This document shows, one piece after another, positions 1-7,212 of a stretch of DNA of 11,409 nt. Position numbers and translations under genes: made by a program. The stretch covers positions 1-11,409 of the forward strand of contig JAICSZ010000028.1 of assembly GCA_025936615.1 (NCBI GenBank). The letters run 5' to 3'. The notes under the pieces are model-generated. The model did not search any database, had not been told where the DNA came from, and was given only the letters and a program-made list of their open reading frames with translations. This DNA comes from Pedococcus sp. (GTDB taxonomy: Bacteria; Actinomycetota; Actinomycetes; Actinomycetales; Dermatophilaceae). Every line of letters starts with the position of its first letter. The stretch's first letter is position 1.

Positions 1-389
1 ACCGCGTGCCTGGCGAGGATGTCGTCGAAGTCCTGACGGGTGCGGACCAGGCCGTAGGGCGGGAAGGAGGCGAGGTCGGGCCAGGGCAGGGAAAGCCGCA
101 TGCCGCCACCGATGATCCGCAGGCCGTGGTTGCGGATCCAGCCGTCCTCCTCGAGCGTGGGGATGCCGAGGGTGATGAGCTCCTTGACCGCGCGCGGCGT
201 CAGCCCGTCGCCGCAGACCTTCTCACGGGGAAAGCTCGTCTTCTCCAGCACGAGGACGTCCAGCCCGCTCATGGCGAGGTACGCCGCGGTCGCGCTGCCC
301 GCAGGACCGGCCCCGACGACGATGACGTCGGCGGTCTCGGTCGCGGCCTGCAGGGCACCCGAAGGTGCCGCGCTCGTCGTCTCGGTCAC
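1..389 (-). CDS. Geranylgeranyl reductase family FAD-dependent oxidoreductase (MenJ-like), N-terminal part
   Basis: The first 129 residues are visible; the 3' end lies beyond the left edge. The N-terminal Rossmann fold carries the dinucleotide-binding motif GAGPAG (G26, G28, G31), followed at the end of the second strand by E49, which normally binds the adenosine ribose. Residues 53-66 (FPREKVCGDGLTPR) are a hallmark of the geranylgeranyl reductase family. In mycobacteria the relative MenJ saturates one isoprene unit of the menaquinone tail. Its position just downstream of menG on the same strand supports a quinone-tail role, although archaeal-lipid or carotenoid-type substrates belong to the same family. 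The start is uncertain. GTG at 389 has GAGGG about six bases upstream and is preferred; an in-frame ATG at 411-413 would add eight residues. Family call is firm; the exact substrate is inferred. Confidence 0.9.
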   Translation of the reverse strand, partial: MTETTSAAPSGALQAATETADVIVVGAGPAGSATAAYLAMSGLDVLVLEKTSFPREKVCGDGLTPRAVKELITLGIPTLEEDGWIRNHGLRIIGGGMRLSLPWPDLASFPPYGLVRTRQDFDDILARHA

Positions 390-480
390 GCCTGCCCTCA
401 CGCTTGTGAACATCTTCACGAACTACAGAGCGGGAGTCTATTCCCGCTCGCTCCACAGGGCCTAGTGAGGCAGGCCTAAC
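390..480 (-). promoter_or_regulatory. menG/reductase intergenic region with inverted repeat and weak promoter-like box
   Basis: This 91-base gap separates the menG stop from the preferred reductase start. It holds a perfect 8-base inverted repeat, GAGCGGGA (428-435) and TCCCGCTC (442-449), around a 6-base loop. On the minus strand a TAGACT hexamer (440-435) fits an actinobacterial -10 box, but no convincing -35 precedes it. There is no U-run, so the hairpin is not a classical rho-independent terminator. It could be an operator or an mRNA-stability hairpin. The left-going gene may be read from here, from the menG promoter, or both. Confidence 0.3.
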
Positions 481-1179
481 CTAGTTGTCCGGCTTCGCCG
501 CTCGGTGCAGCGCGACGATCCCCCCGGTCAGGTTGCGCCACTGCACATCGGCCCAGCCGGCGCCCGCGATGCTGCTGGCCAGCTCGCGTTGGGCCGGCCA
601 GGCCTGGATCGACTCGGCCAGGTAGACGTAGGACTCCGGGTTGGAGCTGACCCGGCGCGCCAGCGGGGGCAGCGCGGCCATGAGGTACTCCGCGTAGACC
701 TTGCGGAACGTGCGGTTGACCGGCTGGCTGAACTCACACACCACGAGCCGGCCGCCCGGCCGCGTCACGCGCAGGAACTCCTCGAGCGCCGTCTCCACCG
801 ATGCGACGTTGCGCAACCCGAACGACATCGTCACGGCGTCGAAGCTGTCGTCCGCGAAGGGCAGGCGCATCGCGTCGGCGGCGGTGAACCCCAGGTCCGG
901 GCGACGCCGGTTACCCACCCGCAGCATGCCGAGCGAGAAGTCGGCGGGGACGACCTGCACCCCGTCCGCGGCGAACGGCTCGCTGCTCGTGCCGGTGCCG
1001 GCGGCGATGTCGAGCACCCGCTCGCCCGGTCGCGCGTCGACCGCCCGGGTCACCGCACGCCGCCACAGCCGGTCCTGCCCCAGCGAGAGGACGTCGTTCG
1101 TCACGTCGTAGCGGCCCGCGACGTCGTCGAACATGGTCGCGACCTCGTGGGGGTCCTTGTCCAGGCTGGCCCTGGTCAT
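481..1179 (-). CDS. menG: Demethylmenaquinone methyltransferase
   Basis: This 232-residue protein methylates demethylmenaquinone with S-adenosylmethionine, the final step that yields menaquinone, probably at the inner face of the membrane. Both UbiE/MenG signatures are visible: the segment from Y24 through [14 protein letters not shown] (residues 28-41), and SFGLRNV (119-125). SAM motif I is VLDIAAGTG (55-63), and the post-strand segment [13 protein letters not shown] (102-114) is typical of class I methyltransferases. Length matches the family (about 230). The ATG at 1179 was chosen because the UbiE-type N terminus ([19 protein letters not shown]) begins just after it; the open frame upstream has no family similarity. 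No strong ribosome-binding site is visible. The gene diverges from menF, and the reductase follows it on the same strand, as in other actinobacterial menaquinone loci. Both UbiE- and MenG-type names are used; quinone type is inferred from context. Confidence 0.95.
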   Translation of the reverse strand: MTRASLDKDPHEVATMFDDVAGRYDVTNDVLSLGQDRLWRRAVTRAVDARPGERVLDIAAGTGTSSEPFAADGVQVVPADFSLGMLRVGNRRRPDLGFTAADAMRLPFADDSFDAVTMSFGLRNVASVETALEEFLRVTRPGGRLVVCEFSQPVNRTFRKVYAEYLMAALPPLARRVSSNPESYVYLAESIQAWPAQRELASSIAGAGWADVQWRNLTGGIVALHRAAKPDN

Positions 1180-1335
1180 GCGACGACCGACCCAGGGCAC
1201 GAGCGATGAAGGAGCAAGGCCCGCAGGACCGCGGAGCACGGCCGCATAGACATGGTCATGCGGGCATCCTTCCACCCGCTGGCGTCCACCCCTCGAGCGG
1301 TGGGCCGCTCCACGCCGCCCTAGGCTGGCACCGAG
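1180..1335. promoter_or_regulatory. Divergent menG/menF promoter region
   Basis: This 156-base region separates the two divergent menaquinone genes and must carry their promoters. On the plus strand TAGGCT (1321-1326) is a plausible -10 box. It ends nine bases before the menF ATG, so the menF mRNA would be leaderless or nearly so; no clear -35 or Shine-Dalgarno sequence is seen. An imperfect 20-base palindrome lies at 1243-1262, with outer arms CGCAT/ATGCG and a central CATG (14 of 20 positions symmetric). It could be a shared operator. These are sequence impressions only. Confidence 0.35.
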
Positions 1336-2622
1336 ATGAGCACCGTCCCCGCGCGCGAGAGCCAGCCCCTCGGCACACCCGTCGTCGCCCGCACCGTGTC
1401 CCTCGCGAACCCGGGGGCGCTGCTGTCCCTCCTTCCCGACTCGGCGGACCCCACCCGGCTGTCCAGCTGGGTGCACCGCGGCGAGGGCATGGTGGGCTGG
1501 GGGCGGGCGCTGGAGGTGACCGCGCACGGGGCGGCGCGGTTCGACGGGCTCGAGCAGTGGTGGCGTGACGTGGTCGCGTCGGCTGTGGTGCGCGACGAGG
1601 TGCGCCTGCCCGGCACCGGGCCGGTGGCCTTCGGTTCGATCTCGTATGCCGGTGAGTCGCCTTGCGGCGCAACGCTCGTCGTCCCCGAGGTGGTCGTCGG
1701 CACGCGTGGCGGCCGGTGGTGGGTGACGACCATCGGCACCGGGGCGGAGCTGCCGGCGCCGGTGCTTCCCCGACAGTCCCAGCCGCGGGCCCCGGAGGGG
1801 GTGGCCTTCGCCGACGGCGCCCTGTCACCGGCCGACTGGGAGGGGACGGTCGACGGCGCCGTCGCCCGCATCACGCGCGGTGAGCTCGACAAGGTCGTGC
1901 TCGCCCGCGACCTGAGGGTCAGCGCGGAGCAGGACATCGACCCACGCTGGCTGCTGCAACGGCTGGCCGAGCGCTACGACACGACGTGGGTGTTCGCCGT
2001 CGACGGGCTGGTGGGGGCGACCCCGGAGATGCTCGTACGCCTCGAGAAGGGGCTGGTGACCTCGCGGGTCCTCGCGGGGACCATCCAGCGCACGGGTGAC
2101 GACGCGCACGACCTCGCGCTTGCCGCGTCCCTGGCCCGCTCGAGCAAGGACCTCGAGGAGCACGAGTACGCCGTGCGCTCCGTCGCCGACGCGCTGCGAC
2201 CCCACTGCACGTCGGTCAACGTCCCCGAGTCGCCGTTCGTGCTGCACCTGACCAACGTGATGCACCTGGCCACCGACGTCGCCGGTGTGCTGGCGGACGG
2301 GGTCACCTCCCTGCGGCTGGCGTCGTCGCTGCACCCGAGCGCGGCCGTGTGCGGCACCCCCTCGGAGGTGGCTGACCGGGTCATCAGTGAGCTCGAGGGG
2401 ATGGACCGCGGCCGCTACGCCGGCCCGGTCGGCTGGATGGACGCCTCCGGTGACGGCGAGTGGGGAATCGCGTTGCGGTGCGGCGCCTACGAGCCCGGGG
2501 ACGCCGCCGCCATGCGGCTGTTCGCCGGCTGTGGGATCGTCGCCGGCTCGGACCCGGCCGCCGAGCTCGCCGAGTCCGACGCCAAGCTCGTCCCCATGCG
2601 CGACGCCCTGACCGGCCCCTGA
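1336..2622 (+). CDS. menF: Isochorismate synthase
   Basis: This 428-residue chorismate-binding enzyme isomerises chorismate to isochorismate, the entry step of menaquinone synthesis. The C-terminal catalytic domain runs from about residue 160 to 428. K186 in [10 protein letters not shown] matches the general base and E231 in GATPEML the general acid of EntC/MenF. The block [12 protein letters not shown] (269-280), with E274/E275, and the E410/E413 segment after [13 protein letters not shown] provide the magnesium site. [10 protein letters not shown] (333-342) is another hallmark of the superfamily. The N-terminal part (1-160) is divergent, as usual. EntC- or DhbC-type siderophore synthases have the same chemistry, so assignment to menaquinone rests on menG, menD and the reductase alongside. 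Anthranilate and aminodeoxychorismate synthases are less likely given the context. The ATG start is preceded by a -10-like TAGGCT and no clear ribosome-binding site. The Eis-like gene follows after 55 bases on the same strand. Confidence 0.92.
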   Translation: MSTVPARESQPLGTPVVARTVSLANPGALLSLLPDSADPTRLSSWVHRGEGMVGWGRALEVTAHGAARFDGLEQWWRDVVASAVVRDEVRLPGTGPVAFGSISYAGESPCGATLVVPEVVVGTRGGRWWVTTIGTGAELPAPVLPRQSQPRAPEGVAFADGALSPADWEGTVDGAVARITRGELDKVVLARDLRVSAEQDIDPRWLLQRLAERYDTTWVFAVDGLVGATPEMLVRLEKGLVTSRVLAGTIQRTGDDAHDLALAASLARSSKDLEEHEYAVRSVADALRPHCTSVNVPESPFVLHLTNVMHLATDVAGVLADGVTSLRLASSLHPSAAVCGTPSEVADRVISELEGMDRGRYAGPVGWMDASGDGEWGIALRCGAYEPGDAAAMRLFAGCGIVAGSDPAAELAESDAKLVPMRDALTGP

Positions 2623-2677
2623 GGCCGGCCCGAGAACTCGCTGGATCGGCGGGGCCCCGCTCGCGAGGATGGGTCGC

Positions 2678-3961
2678 ATGAGCGGTGACGAGACCAACGC
2701 CCGGGACCACGCGGCATACCGGGTGGTGCCGGTCGACGAGACGACCCGCGCAGCGTTCGTCGACATGGACCTGCTCACCTGGTTCGACGAGGTCGACGAG
2801 CGCGACCCCGAGCCGGGTGGCGCGCTGGACTGGGAGCGCAGCTATGCAGCCACGGCAACGGGTGGGCCGCCGTTCGCCGGCGTGTACTCCTCCTACCCCA
2901 TGCAGGCCACCGTGCCAGGACCCGGCGCGAGCCTGCGGCAGGTGCCGATGGCCGGGCTGTCGTGGGTCGGGGTGCATCCCGACCACCGGCGCCGCGGCGT
3001 CCTCACCGCCATGCTCGAGCACCACTTCGCCGACCTGCACCAACGGGGCGAGGCACTGGCGGGGCTGCACGCGTCGGAGACCGCCATCTACGGGCGCTTC
3101 GGCTACGCCGTCGCCGCCCTCGACGCCATCGTTGAGCTCGGGAGCGGCGCCGAGCCGGATGCACCGGGCATCGACACCGCCGGCATCACGACCGAGCTGC
3201 TCACCCTGTCGGACGACGACGTCCGCGAGCGCGTGTATGCAGTGCACCTCGCCGTCGCCGCCACGACCCTTGGCCAGGTCACGCGCACGCCCCGGCACGC
3301 AGACCACGGCTACCGGGACCGGGTGGCCGACCTGCGGGGCAGCGAGCCGCGCCGGGTGCTGGTGGCGACGCGCGGCGGGCGCGACGTCGGCTACGCCGTG
3401 CTGCGTCGCAGGCACAAGTGGGAGGACGGCCTGCCCAAGGGGACCCTGACCTGCTCGGAGCACGCGGCCGTCGACCCTGCCGTCCTGCTGGCCCTGGTGC
3501 GCCGCCTGTCGGCGTTCGACCTCATCGCCACCGTCGAGCTGTTCGGGGTGGCTGTGGACAGCCCGGCGATCTGGTGGCTGGGCGGTCCGCGTGGGTGCCT
3601 GCGCCACGTGTTCGACGGCGTGTGGCTGCGGCTGGTCGACGTCGCTGCCGCCCTGGAACAGCGCGGGTATGCCGCCGCCTGCGACCTGGTCCTCGACGTG
3701 GCCGACGACCGGTGCCCGTGGAACGCGGGCCGGTGGCGGTTGGCCGTCGACGCGCAGGGAACCGCGACGTGTCGGCGCAGCGACGACGACGCGGACGTGC
3801 GTGCCGACCAGCGAGCGCTCGCCGCGATGTACACCGGCGGCCGGCGGGCCGGAGAGCTCGCGGCCCAGGGTTGGCTCACCGAGGTGCGGCCGGGTGCGCT
3901 CGCCGAGCTGGGAGCGGCGATGGCGACGCTCGTCGCGCCGGTGCCCGGAGTGGGCTTCTAG
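2678..3961 (+). CDS. Eis-like GNAT N-acetyltransferase
   Basis: This 427-residue protein has the three-part layout of the Eis family (usually 400-410 residues): an active GNAT domain (about 1-150), a second GNAT-like domain (about 150-290) and an SCP2-like C-terminal domain (about 290-427). The acetyl-CoA-binding segment is VGVHPDHRRRGVLTAM, with RRRG at 104-107. The motif IYGRFGY (137-143) contains Y138, which aligns with the Eis general acid Tyr126. The protein ends in phenylalanine, whose free carboxylate is the proposed catalytic base in Eis. Characterised members acetylate amines of aminoglycosides and some lysines; the natural substrate here is unknown. The ATG at 2678 is preferred because GAGG (2665-2668) lies nine bases before it; the alternative ATG at 2669 directly abuts that GAGG. 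It follows menF by 55 bases, so co-transcription is likely. It converges with menD and shares CTAG as overlapping stop codons. Confidence 0.88.
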   Translation: MSGDETNARDHAAYRVVPVDETTRAAFVDMDLLTWFDEVDERDPEPGGALDWERSYAATATGGPPFAGVYSSYPMQATVPGPGASLRQVPMAGLSWVGVHPDHRRRGVLTAMLEHHFADLHQRGEALAGLHASETAIYGRFGYAVAALDAIVELGSGAEPDAPGIDTAGITTELLTLSDDDVRERVYAVHLAVAATTLGQVTRTPRHADHGYRDRVADLRGSEPRRVLVATRGGRDVGYAVLRRRHKWEDGLPKGTLTCSEHAAVDPAVLLALVRRLSAFDLIATVELFGVAVDSPAIWWLGGPRGCLRHVFDGVWLRLVDVAAALEQRGYAAACDLVLDVADDRCPWNAGRWRLAVDAQGTATCRRSDDDADVRADQRALAAMYTGGRRAGELAAQGWLTEVRPGALAELGAAMATLVAPVPGVGF

Positions 3962-5724
3962 CCCCTTTCGGGTTGCTGGGGCGCGAGGGCCGCAGCGGCG
4001 ACCTCGTGCAGCCGGGTGCGCTCGGCTCGGTGGCCGGCACGGTCGACCCGCACCTCGACGACGGTCAAACCGTCCGGCGGCTCGGCAACCATCGCGGCCA
4101 GGTCACCCGCTGTCGCCGCGAGCCGGTGGCGGACACCGTGTGCCGAGCAGAGCGCGGCCACGTCGGTGCCGGTCGGCGTGCCGAACACGCGCTCGAAGTC
4201 TGCCGCGCGCGCCGGCTCACCCGGCTCGAGCACCGTGAAGATGCCGCCGCCGTCGTCGTTGACGACAACCAGGGTCAGGTCGGGACGCGGCTCGTGCGGA
4301 CCGATCGTCACCCCACCCGAGTCGTGCAGGAACGTCAGGTCGCCCATCAGTGCGTATGCCGGCCCGTCACCGACCAGCGCAAGGCCCACCGCCGTGGAGA
4401 CGCACCCGTCGATGCCGGCCAGCCCGCGGTTGGCCGTCACGAGGAGCTCGGCGACCCGCCCCGCAAGGGCCAGGTCCACGTCGCGAACGCTGTTGGAGGA
4501 GCCGAGGAACAGCCTCGCACCCGCCGGGACCTGCTCGAGCAGGACGCTCGCAACCGCGCGGCCGCTCGGCCACGTCGCCTGCTCGTCCGCGACCGCCTTG
4601 GCGAGCAGGTCTGCGGCCTCGTCCCAGGCGGCCGACCATGCGGGGTCCGCGGGGCCGGCACCCAGCTGGTCGAGGACAGCCGGGTCGTGGGTCCGGGCGA
4701 CACCCGGCACCGACGCGATCCAGCGGTGGGTCCGCACGGCCTCCACGGTGGTGGCAGGGCGTCGCAGCAAGGCTGCCACCGGTCTCGACAGGGTGACCCG
4801 CCCGACGGTGATGACGCGCTCGGGGGCGTGGGCGTCCAGCCAACCGGGGACAGTCAGCAGGAGCGGTCCGTGCGGGACCACACCCTCGCGTGGGTGGGTG
4901 CCGAACGGCTCGGCCACCACGGGCCAACCGTGGCTGCGTGCCCACCCCAGTGCGCGTCCGAAGTCACGCGCGTCGGGCAGGTCGCCCACGACGACCAGGG
5001 TGCGCGCCACGTCGTCGGGTGGCTCGCGCACGACGACCAGCGTGCGCGCCACCTCGTCGAGCAGACCGGCCGGGCGCGGGCTCTCCTCGGACGACTCCTC
5101 GAGCGGGTCCGGGTCCGCCTCGGCCGGCCATGCGGGGTCGTCGTCCGTGGGGACGAGCGGCTCGCGGAACTGGAGGTTGAGGTGCACGGGCCCCGGCTCG
5201 GCCGAGTCGTCGCCCGTCGCGTGGCCGAACGCGTGCCGCGCCACGGCACGCCACCGCCCCGTCTCCCCGGTCGCTGCCTCCCCCGTCGCTGGCTCGGGCG
5301 TCGTTGGCGCGGGCAGGTCAACCGACCAGCGCAGGGCCTCTCCGAACATCGTCGGCTGGGCGGCGGTGGTCTGGTTGGCCCCCGTGCCGCGCAGCTCAGC
5401 CGGCCGGTCGGCGGACAGCACGATCAGCGGAACCACGCCGTGGTGCGCCTCGAGCACCGCCGGGTGGAGGTTCGCCACCGCCGTGCCAGAGGTGGTCACG
5501 ACCGCGGCCGGAACCCGGGTCAGCTTGGCGAGCCCCAGCGCCAGGAAGCCGGCCGAGCGCTCGTCGACACGCACGTGCATGCGCAGGCGGCCCGCGCGCT
5601 CGGCGCGCTGCACGGCATACGCCAGCGGCGCCGACCGAGAGCCGGGGCAGACCACCACTTCTCGAACCCCGCACCGCACCAGCTGGTCGACCAGCGTGGT
5701 GGCCAGCGCGGTCGACGGGTTCAC
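3958..5724 (-). CDS. menD: SEPHCHC synthase (MenD)
   Basis: This 588-residue thiamine-diphosphate enzyme joins isochorismate and 2-oxoglutarate to make SEPHCHC, the first committed menaquinone step. The GTG start gives MNPST, like the mycobacterial enzyme. Visible landmarks: CPGSRSAPLA (26-35); E55 in VDERSAGF, the glutamate that activates the cofactor; TSGTAVANLHPAV (78-90); ADRPAELRGTGANQT (105-119); SNSVRDVDLA (410-419); and the ThDP/Mg motif from GD (461-462) to NDDGGGIF (489-496). The protein is about 34 residues longer than the 554-residue M. tuberculosis MenD. The excess fits two internal expansions: a pentapeptide repeat at residues 140-154 and a 14-residue tandem duplication at 219-246, with an acidic linker (194-215) between. 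The gene starts 39 bases after the hydrolase stop and is probably transcribed with it. Function is very likely retained since every catalytic motif is intact. Confidence 0.96.
   Translation of the reverse strand: MNPSTALATTLVDQLVRCGVREVVVCPGSRSAPLAYAVQRAERAGRLRMHVRVDERSAGFLALGLAKLTRVPAAVVTTSGTAVANLHPAVLEAHHGVVPLIVLSADRPAELRGTGANQTTAAQPTMFGEALRWSVDLPAPTTPEPATGEAATGETGRWRAVARHAFGHATGDDSAEPGPVHLNLQFREPLVPTDDDPAWPAEADPDPLEESSEESPRPAGLLDEVARTLVVVREPPDDVARTLVVVGDLPDARDFGRALGWARSHGWPVVAEPFGTHPREGVVPHGPLLLTVPGWLDAHAPERVITVGRVTLSRPVAALLRRPATTVEAVRTHRWIASVPGVARTHDPAVLDQLGAGPADPAWSAAWDEAADLLAKAVADEQATWPSGRAVASVLLEQVPAGARLFLGSSNSVRDVDLALAGRVAELLVTANRGLAGIDGCVSTAVGLALVGDGPAYALMGDLTFLHDSGGVTIGPHEPRPDLTLVVVNDDGGGIFTVLEPGEPARAADFERVFGTPTGTDVAALCSAHGVRHRLAATAGDLAAMVAEPPDGLTVVEVRVDRAGHRAERTRLHEVAAAALAPQQPERG
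4987..5070 (-). repeat. 42-base in-frame tandem duplication within menD
   Basis: Two adjacent 42-base units, 4987-5028 and 5029-5070, match at 33 of 42 positions and at 29 of the first 31 on the plus strand. In the protein they encode residues 219-232 (AGLLDEVARTLVVV) and 233-246 (REPPDDVARTLVVV). The duplicated core is the first beta-strand of the central Rossmann-like domain of MenD. The copy nearer the C terminus runs on into GDLPDARDF and is probably the native strand. Confidence 0.85.
5263..5307 (-). repeat. Three imperfect 15-base repeats within menD
   Basis: Three codon-aligned 15-base units (5263-5277, 5278-5292, 5293-5307) match at 13 of 15 and 11 of 15 positions between neighbours. 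They encode the pentapeptides PTTPE, PATGE and AATGE (residues 140-154), probably a surface loop in the N-terminal domain before the GRWRAVARHAF helix. Replication slippage is the likely origin. Confidence 0.65.
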
Positions 5725-5763
5725 GCCTGCAGTGTGCCATCCGCCCCCTCGACAACCAGATGC

Positions 5764-7212
5764 TCATCGCGGAGAAGTCCGTTCGACGTGGTAGTCGCGG
5801 ATGACGGGTGCGCGGGTCGCGTCCGAGTCGAAGAACTCGCGGTTCTGTGCCCGCCACGTCTGCAGCGAAGGCGCCTGCGAGCCGTCGACCTCGGCGGCGG
5901 TCTCTGCGTACTCCTGGGTCGCGTGCGCACCGCTGCGGGTGGCGACGTGGTCGGGGTCGCCGTCCAGGTCCCGGGTCACCGTGACCCAGGTGCGACGGTC
6001 CGGGTTCGCCCTGCCTTCGAGGTGGGGAACCGGGTCCTGCCGGTGCTCGAGCGAGAGCACCCTGACGTCGGCCGGGATGGGCATCCGGGCGATGGGCGAG
6101 CCCAGGGTCACCACTGAGGTCACCCGGTGGCGCGCCCTGAAGCCCGCCGAGGACGCCAGCCCCGCGGCCGCGATCCCGCCGAGGCTGTGGCCGGCCAGCA
6201 TGACGGGCTCGAGCGAGGCTGCCGGACGACCCGACGCCTCCTGGGCCTCGGTGAGCGCCTCGTCGACCGCCGCGGCGAGCTGTGTCGAGCGCGCGCTCAC
6301 GAGCGCGACGTCGCTGGTGACGTCGCTCAGGTTCGCGCCTGCACGCGGGTCCCAGGCCTGGGTCCCGGGGACCTCGACAACCCAGGCCGACCCGCCGTCG
6401 CCCTGCGGGACCTCCACGACGCGGACCCGGCTCGGGTAGTCCTCGGCGTCACTGAGGTTCTGCAGGTCGCGGGCCAGGTCGGCCACCGTGCGAGGAGCGG
6501 CAGCCCCGGCTCGTGGGGAAGCCTCGGGCGTCGTGCGGGCCACGCCGTCGTCGCGGAGCATCCCGGCCAGGCCCGCGGAGCCGGCCACGACCCGCAGCGC
6601 GACCTGGTCGCCATCGGGCGCCGCGAAGCCGTGCTCACCGGCCAGGGCGGCGACCACCGTGACGACGACCCCGGGGACCAGCAACGGCGCCGTCAGCGGG
6701 TCGGCGGCCAACCCCCCCACCAGCCCCTGGGACCCACCACCGAGGTTCGCGAGCGCCGGCACCCGGTAGGCGACGCGGTCGAGCAGGGGCCCGACGTCGA
6801 CACCGAGCGCCTGAAGCGCGAGCACCCCCACGAGGACCTCGGGCGCGCACCGCCCCAGCTCGAACATCACGAGGTCCTGGACCCGCTCCAGGCCCCGGGC
6901 CACGGAGTCCTCGACCTCGCGGTAGGCCTCGACCGCACCCCTGGTCGCCAGGGCCAGGCCGCCGAGCCGGGCCGTCTCCCCCTCGACGCCGGCCGGCCCC
7001 ACCGCGCGCGCCAGCGCCACGGCAGCGACCGCGCCGGTGGCCGGGCTCAGCTGGGAGCCGACCGCCAGGTCGGGGTCTGCAGCGGACAGGGCGCTGCGCA
7101 CGCCGATGGCGCCGAGCCCCTCCGCCTCGCGCGCCAACCGGCCCGCGGCCACGGCGAGCTCCTCGAGCCCCACTCTCGTGCCACCGCTGCCCCCGGAGAC
7201 CTCAATGCCCAA
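5764..7212 (-). CDS. Alpha/beta hydrolase with helical N-terminal region
   Basis: This protein is about 482 residues from a TTG start. The C-terminal half (about 260-460) is an alpha/beta hydrolase. GHSLGG (341-346) is the nucleophile elbow with S343, and VTLGSPIARMPIP (368-380) is the strand after it. The likely acid is D393 in EHRQDPVPH and the likely histidine is H430 in SGAHATQEY. The lipase-like fold fits an esterase or lipase; the substrate is unknown. The first 250 residues are alanine-rich and mostly helical, beginning with a glycine-rich GGSGGT (7-12). A hydrophobic stretch at 175-191 (APLLVPGVVVTVVAALA) could touch a membrane. No signal peptide is seen. The start is uncertain: TTG at 7212 overlaps the WXG100-like gene by 11 bases and keeps the GGSGGT segment; GTG at 7173 is the alternative. 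It sits between the WXG100-like gene and menD, probably in one transcript. Confidence 0.8.
   Translation of the reverse strand: MGIEVSGGSGGTRVGLEELAVAAGRLAREAEGLGAIGVRSALSAADPDLAVGSQLSPATGAVAAVALARAVGPAGVEGETARLGGLALATRGAVEAYREVEDSVARGLERVQDLVMFELGRCAPEVLVGVLALQALGVDVGPLLDRVAYRVPALANLGGGSQGLVGGLAADPLTAPLLVPGVVVTVVAALAGEHGFAAPDGDQVALRVVAGSAGLAGMLRDDGVARTTPEASPRAGAAAPRTVADLARDLQNLSDAEDYPSRVRVVEVPQGDGGSAWVVEVPGTQAWDPRAGANLSDVTSDVALVSARSTQLAAAVDEALTEAQEASGRPAASLEPVMLAGHSLGGIAAAGLASSAGFRARHRVTSVVTLGSPIARMPIPADVRVLSLEHRQDPVPHLEGRANPDRRTWVTVTRDLDGDPDHVATRSGAHATQEYAETAAEVDGSQAPSLQTWRAQNREFFDSDATRAPVIRDYHVERTSPR

Noticed and set aside
1180..1527. N-terminal extension of menG to a 348-residue protein
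   Set aside because: The extra 116 residues lack MenG similarity and would run through the divergent promoter and into menF.
3418..6117. A very long plus-strand open frame (899 codons) opposite menD and the hydrolase
   Set aside because: It is antisense to menD, whose motifs are unmistakable. Its translation is arginine- and glycine-rich without any recognisable domain, typical of shadow frames in high-GC DNA.
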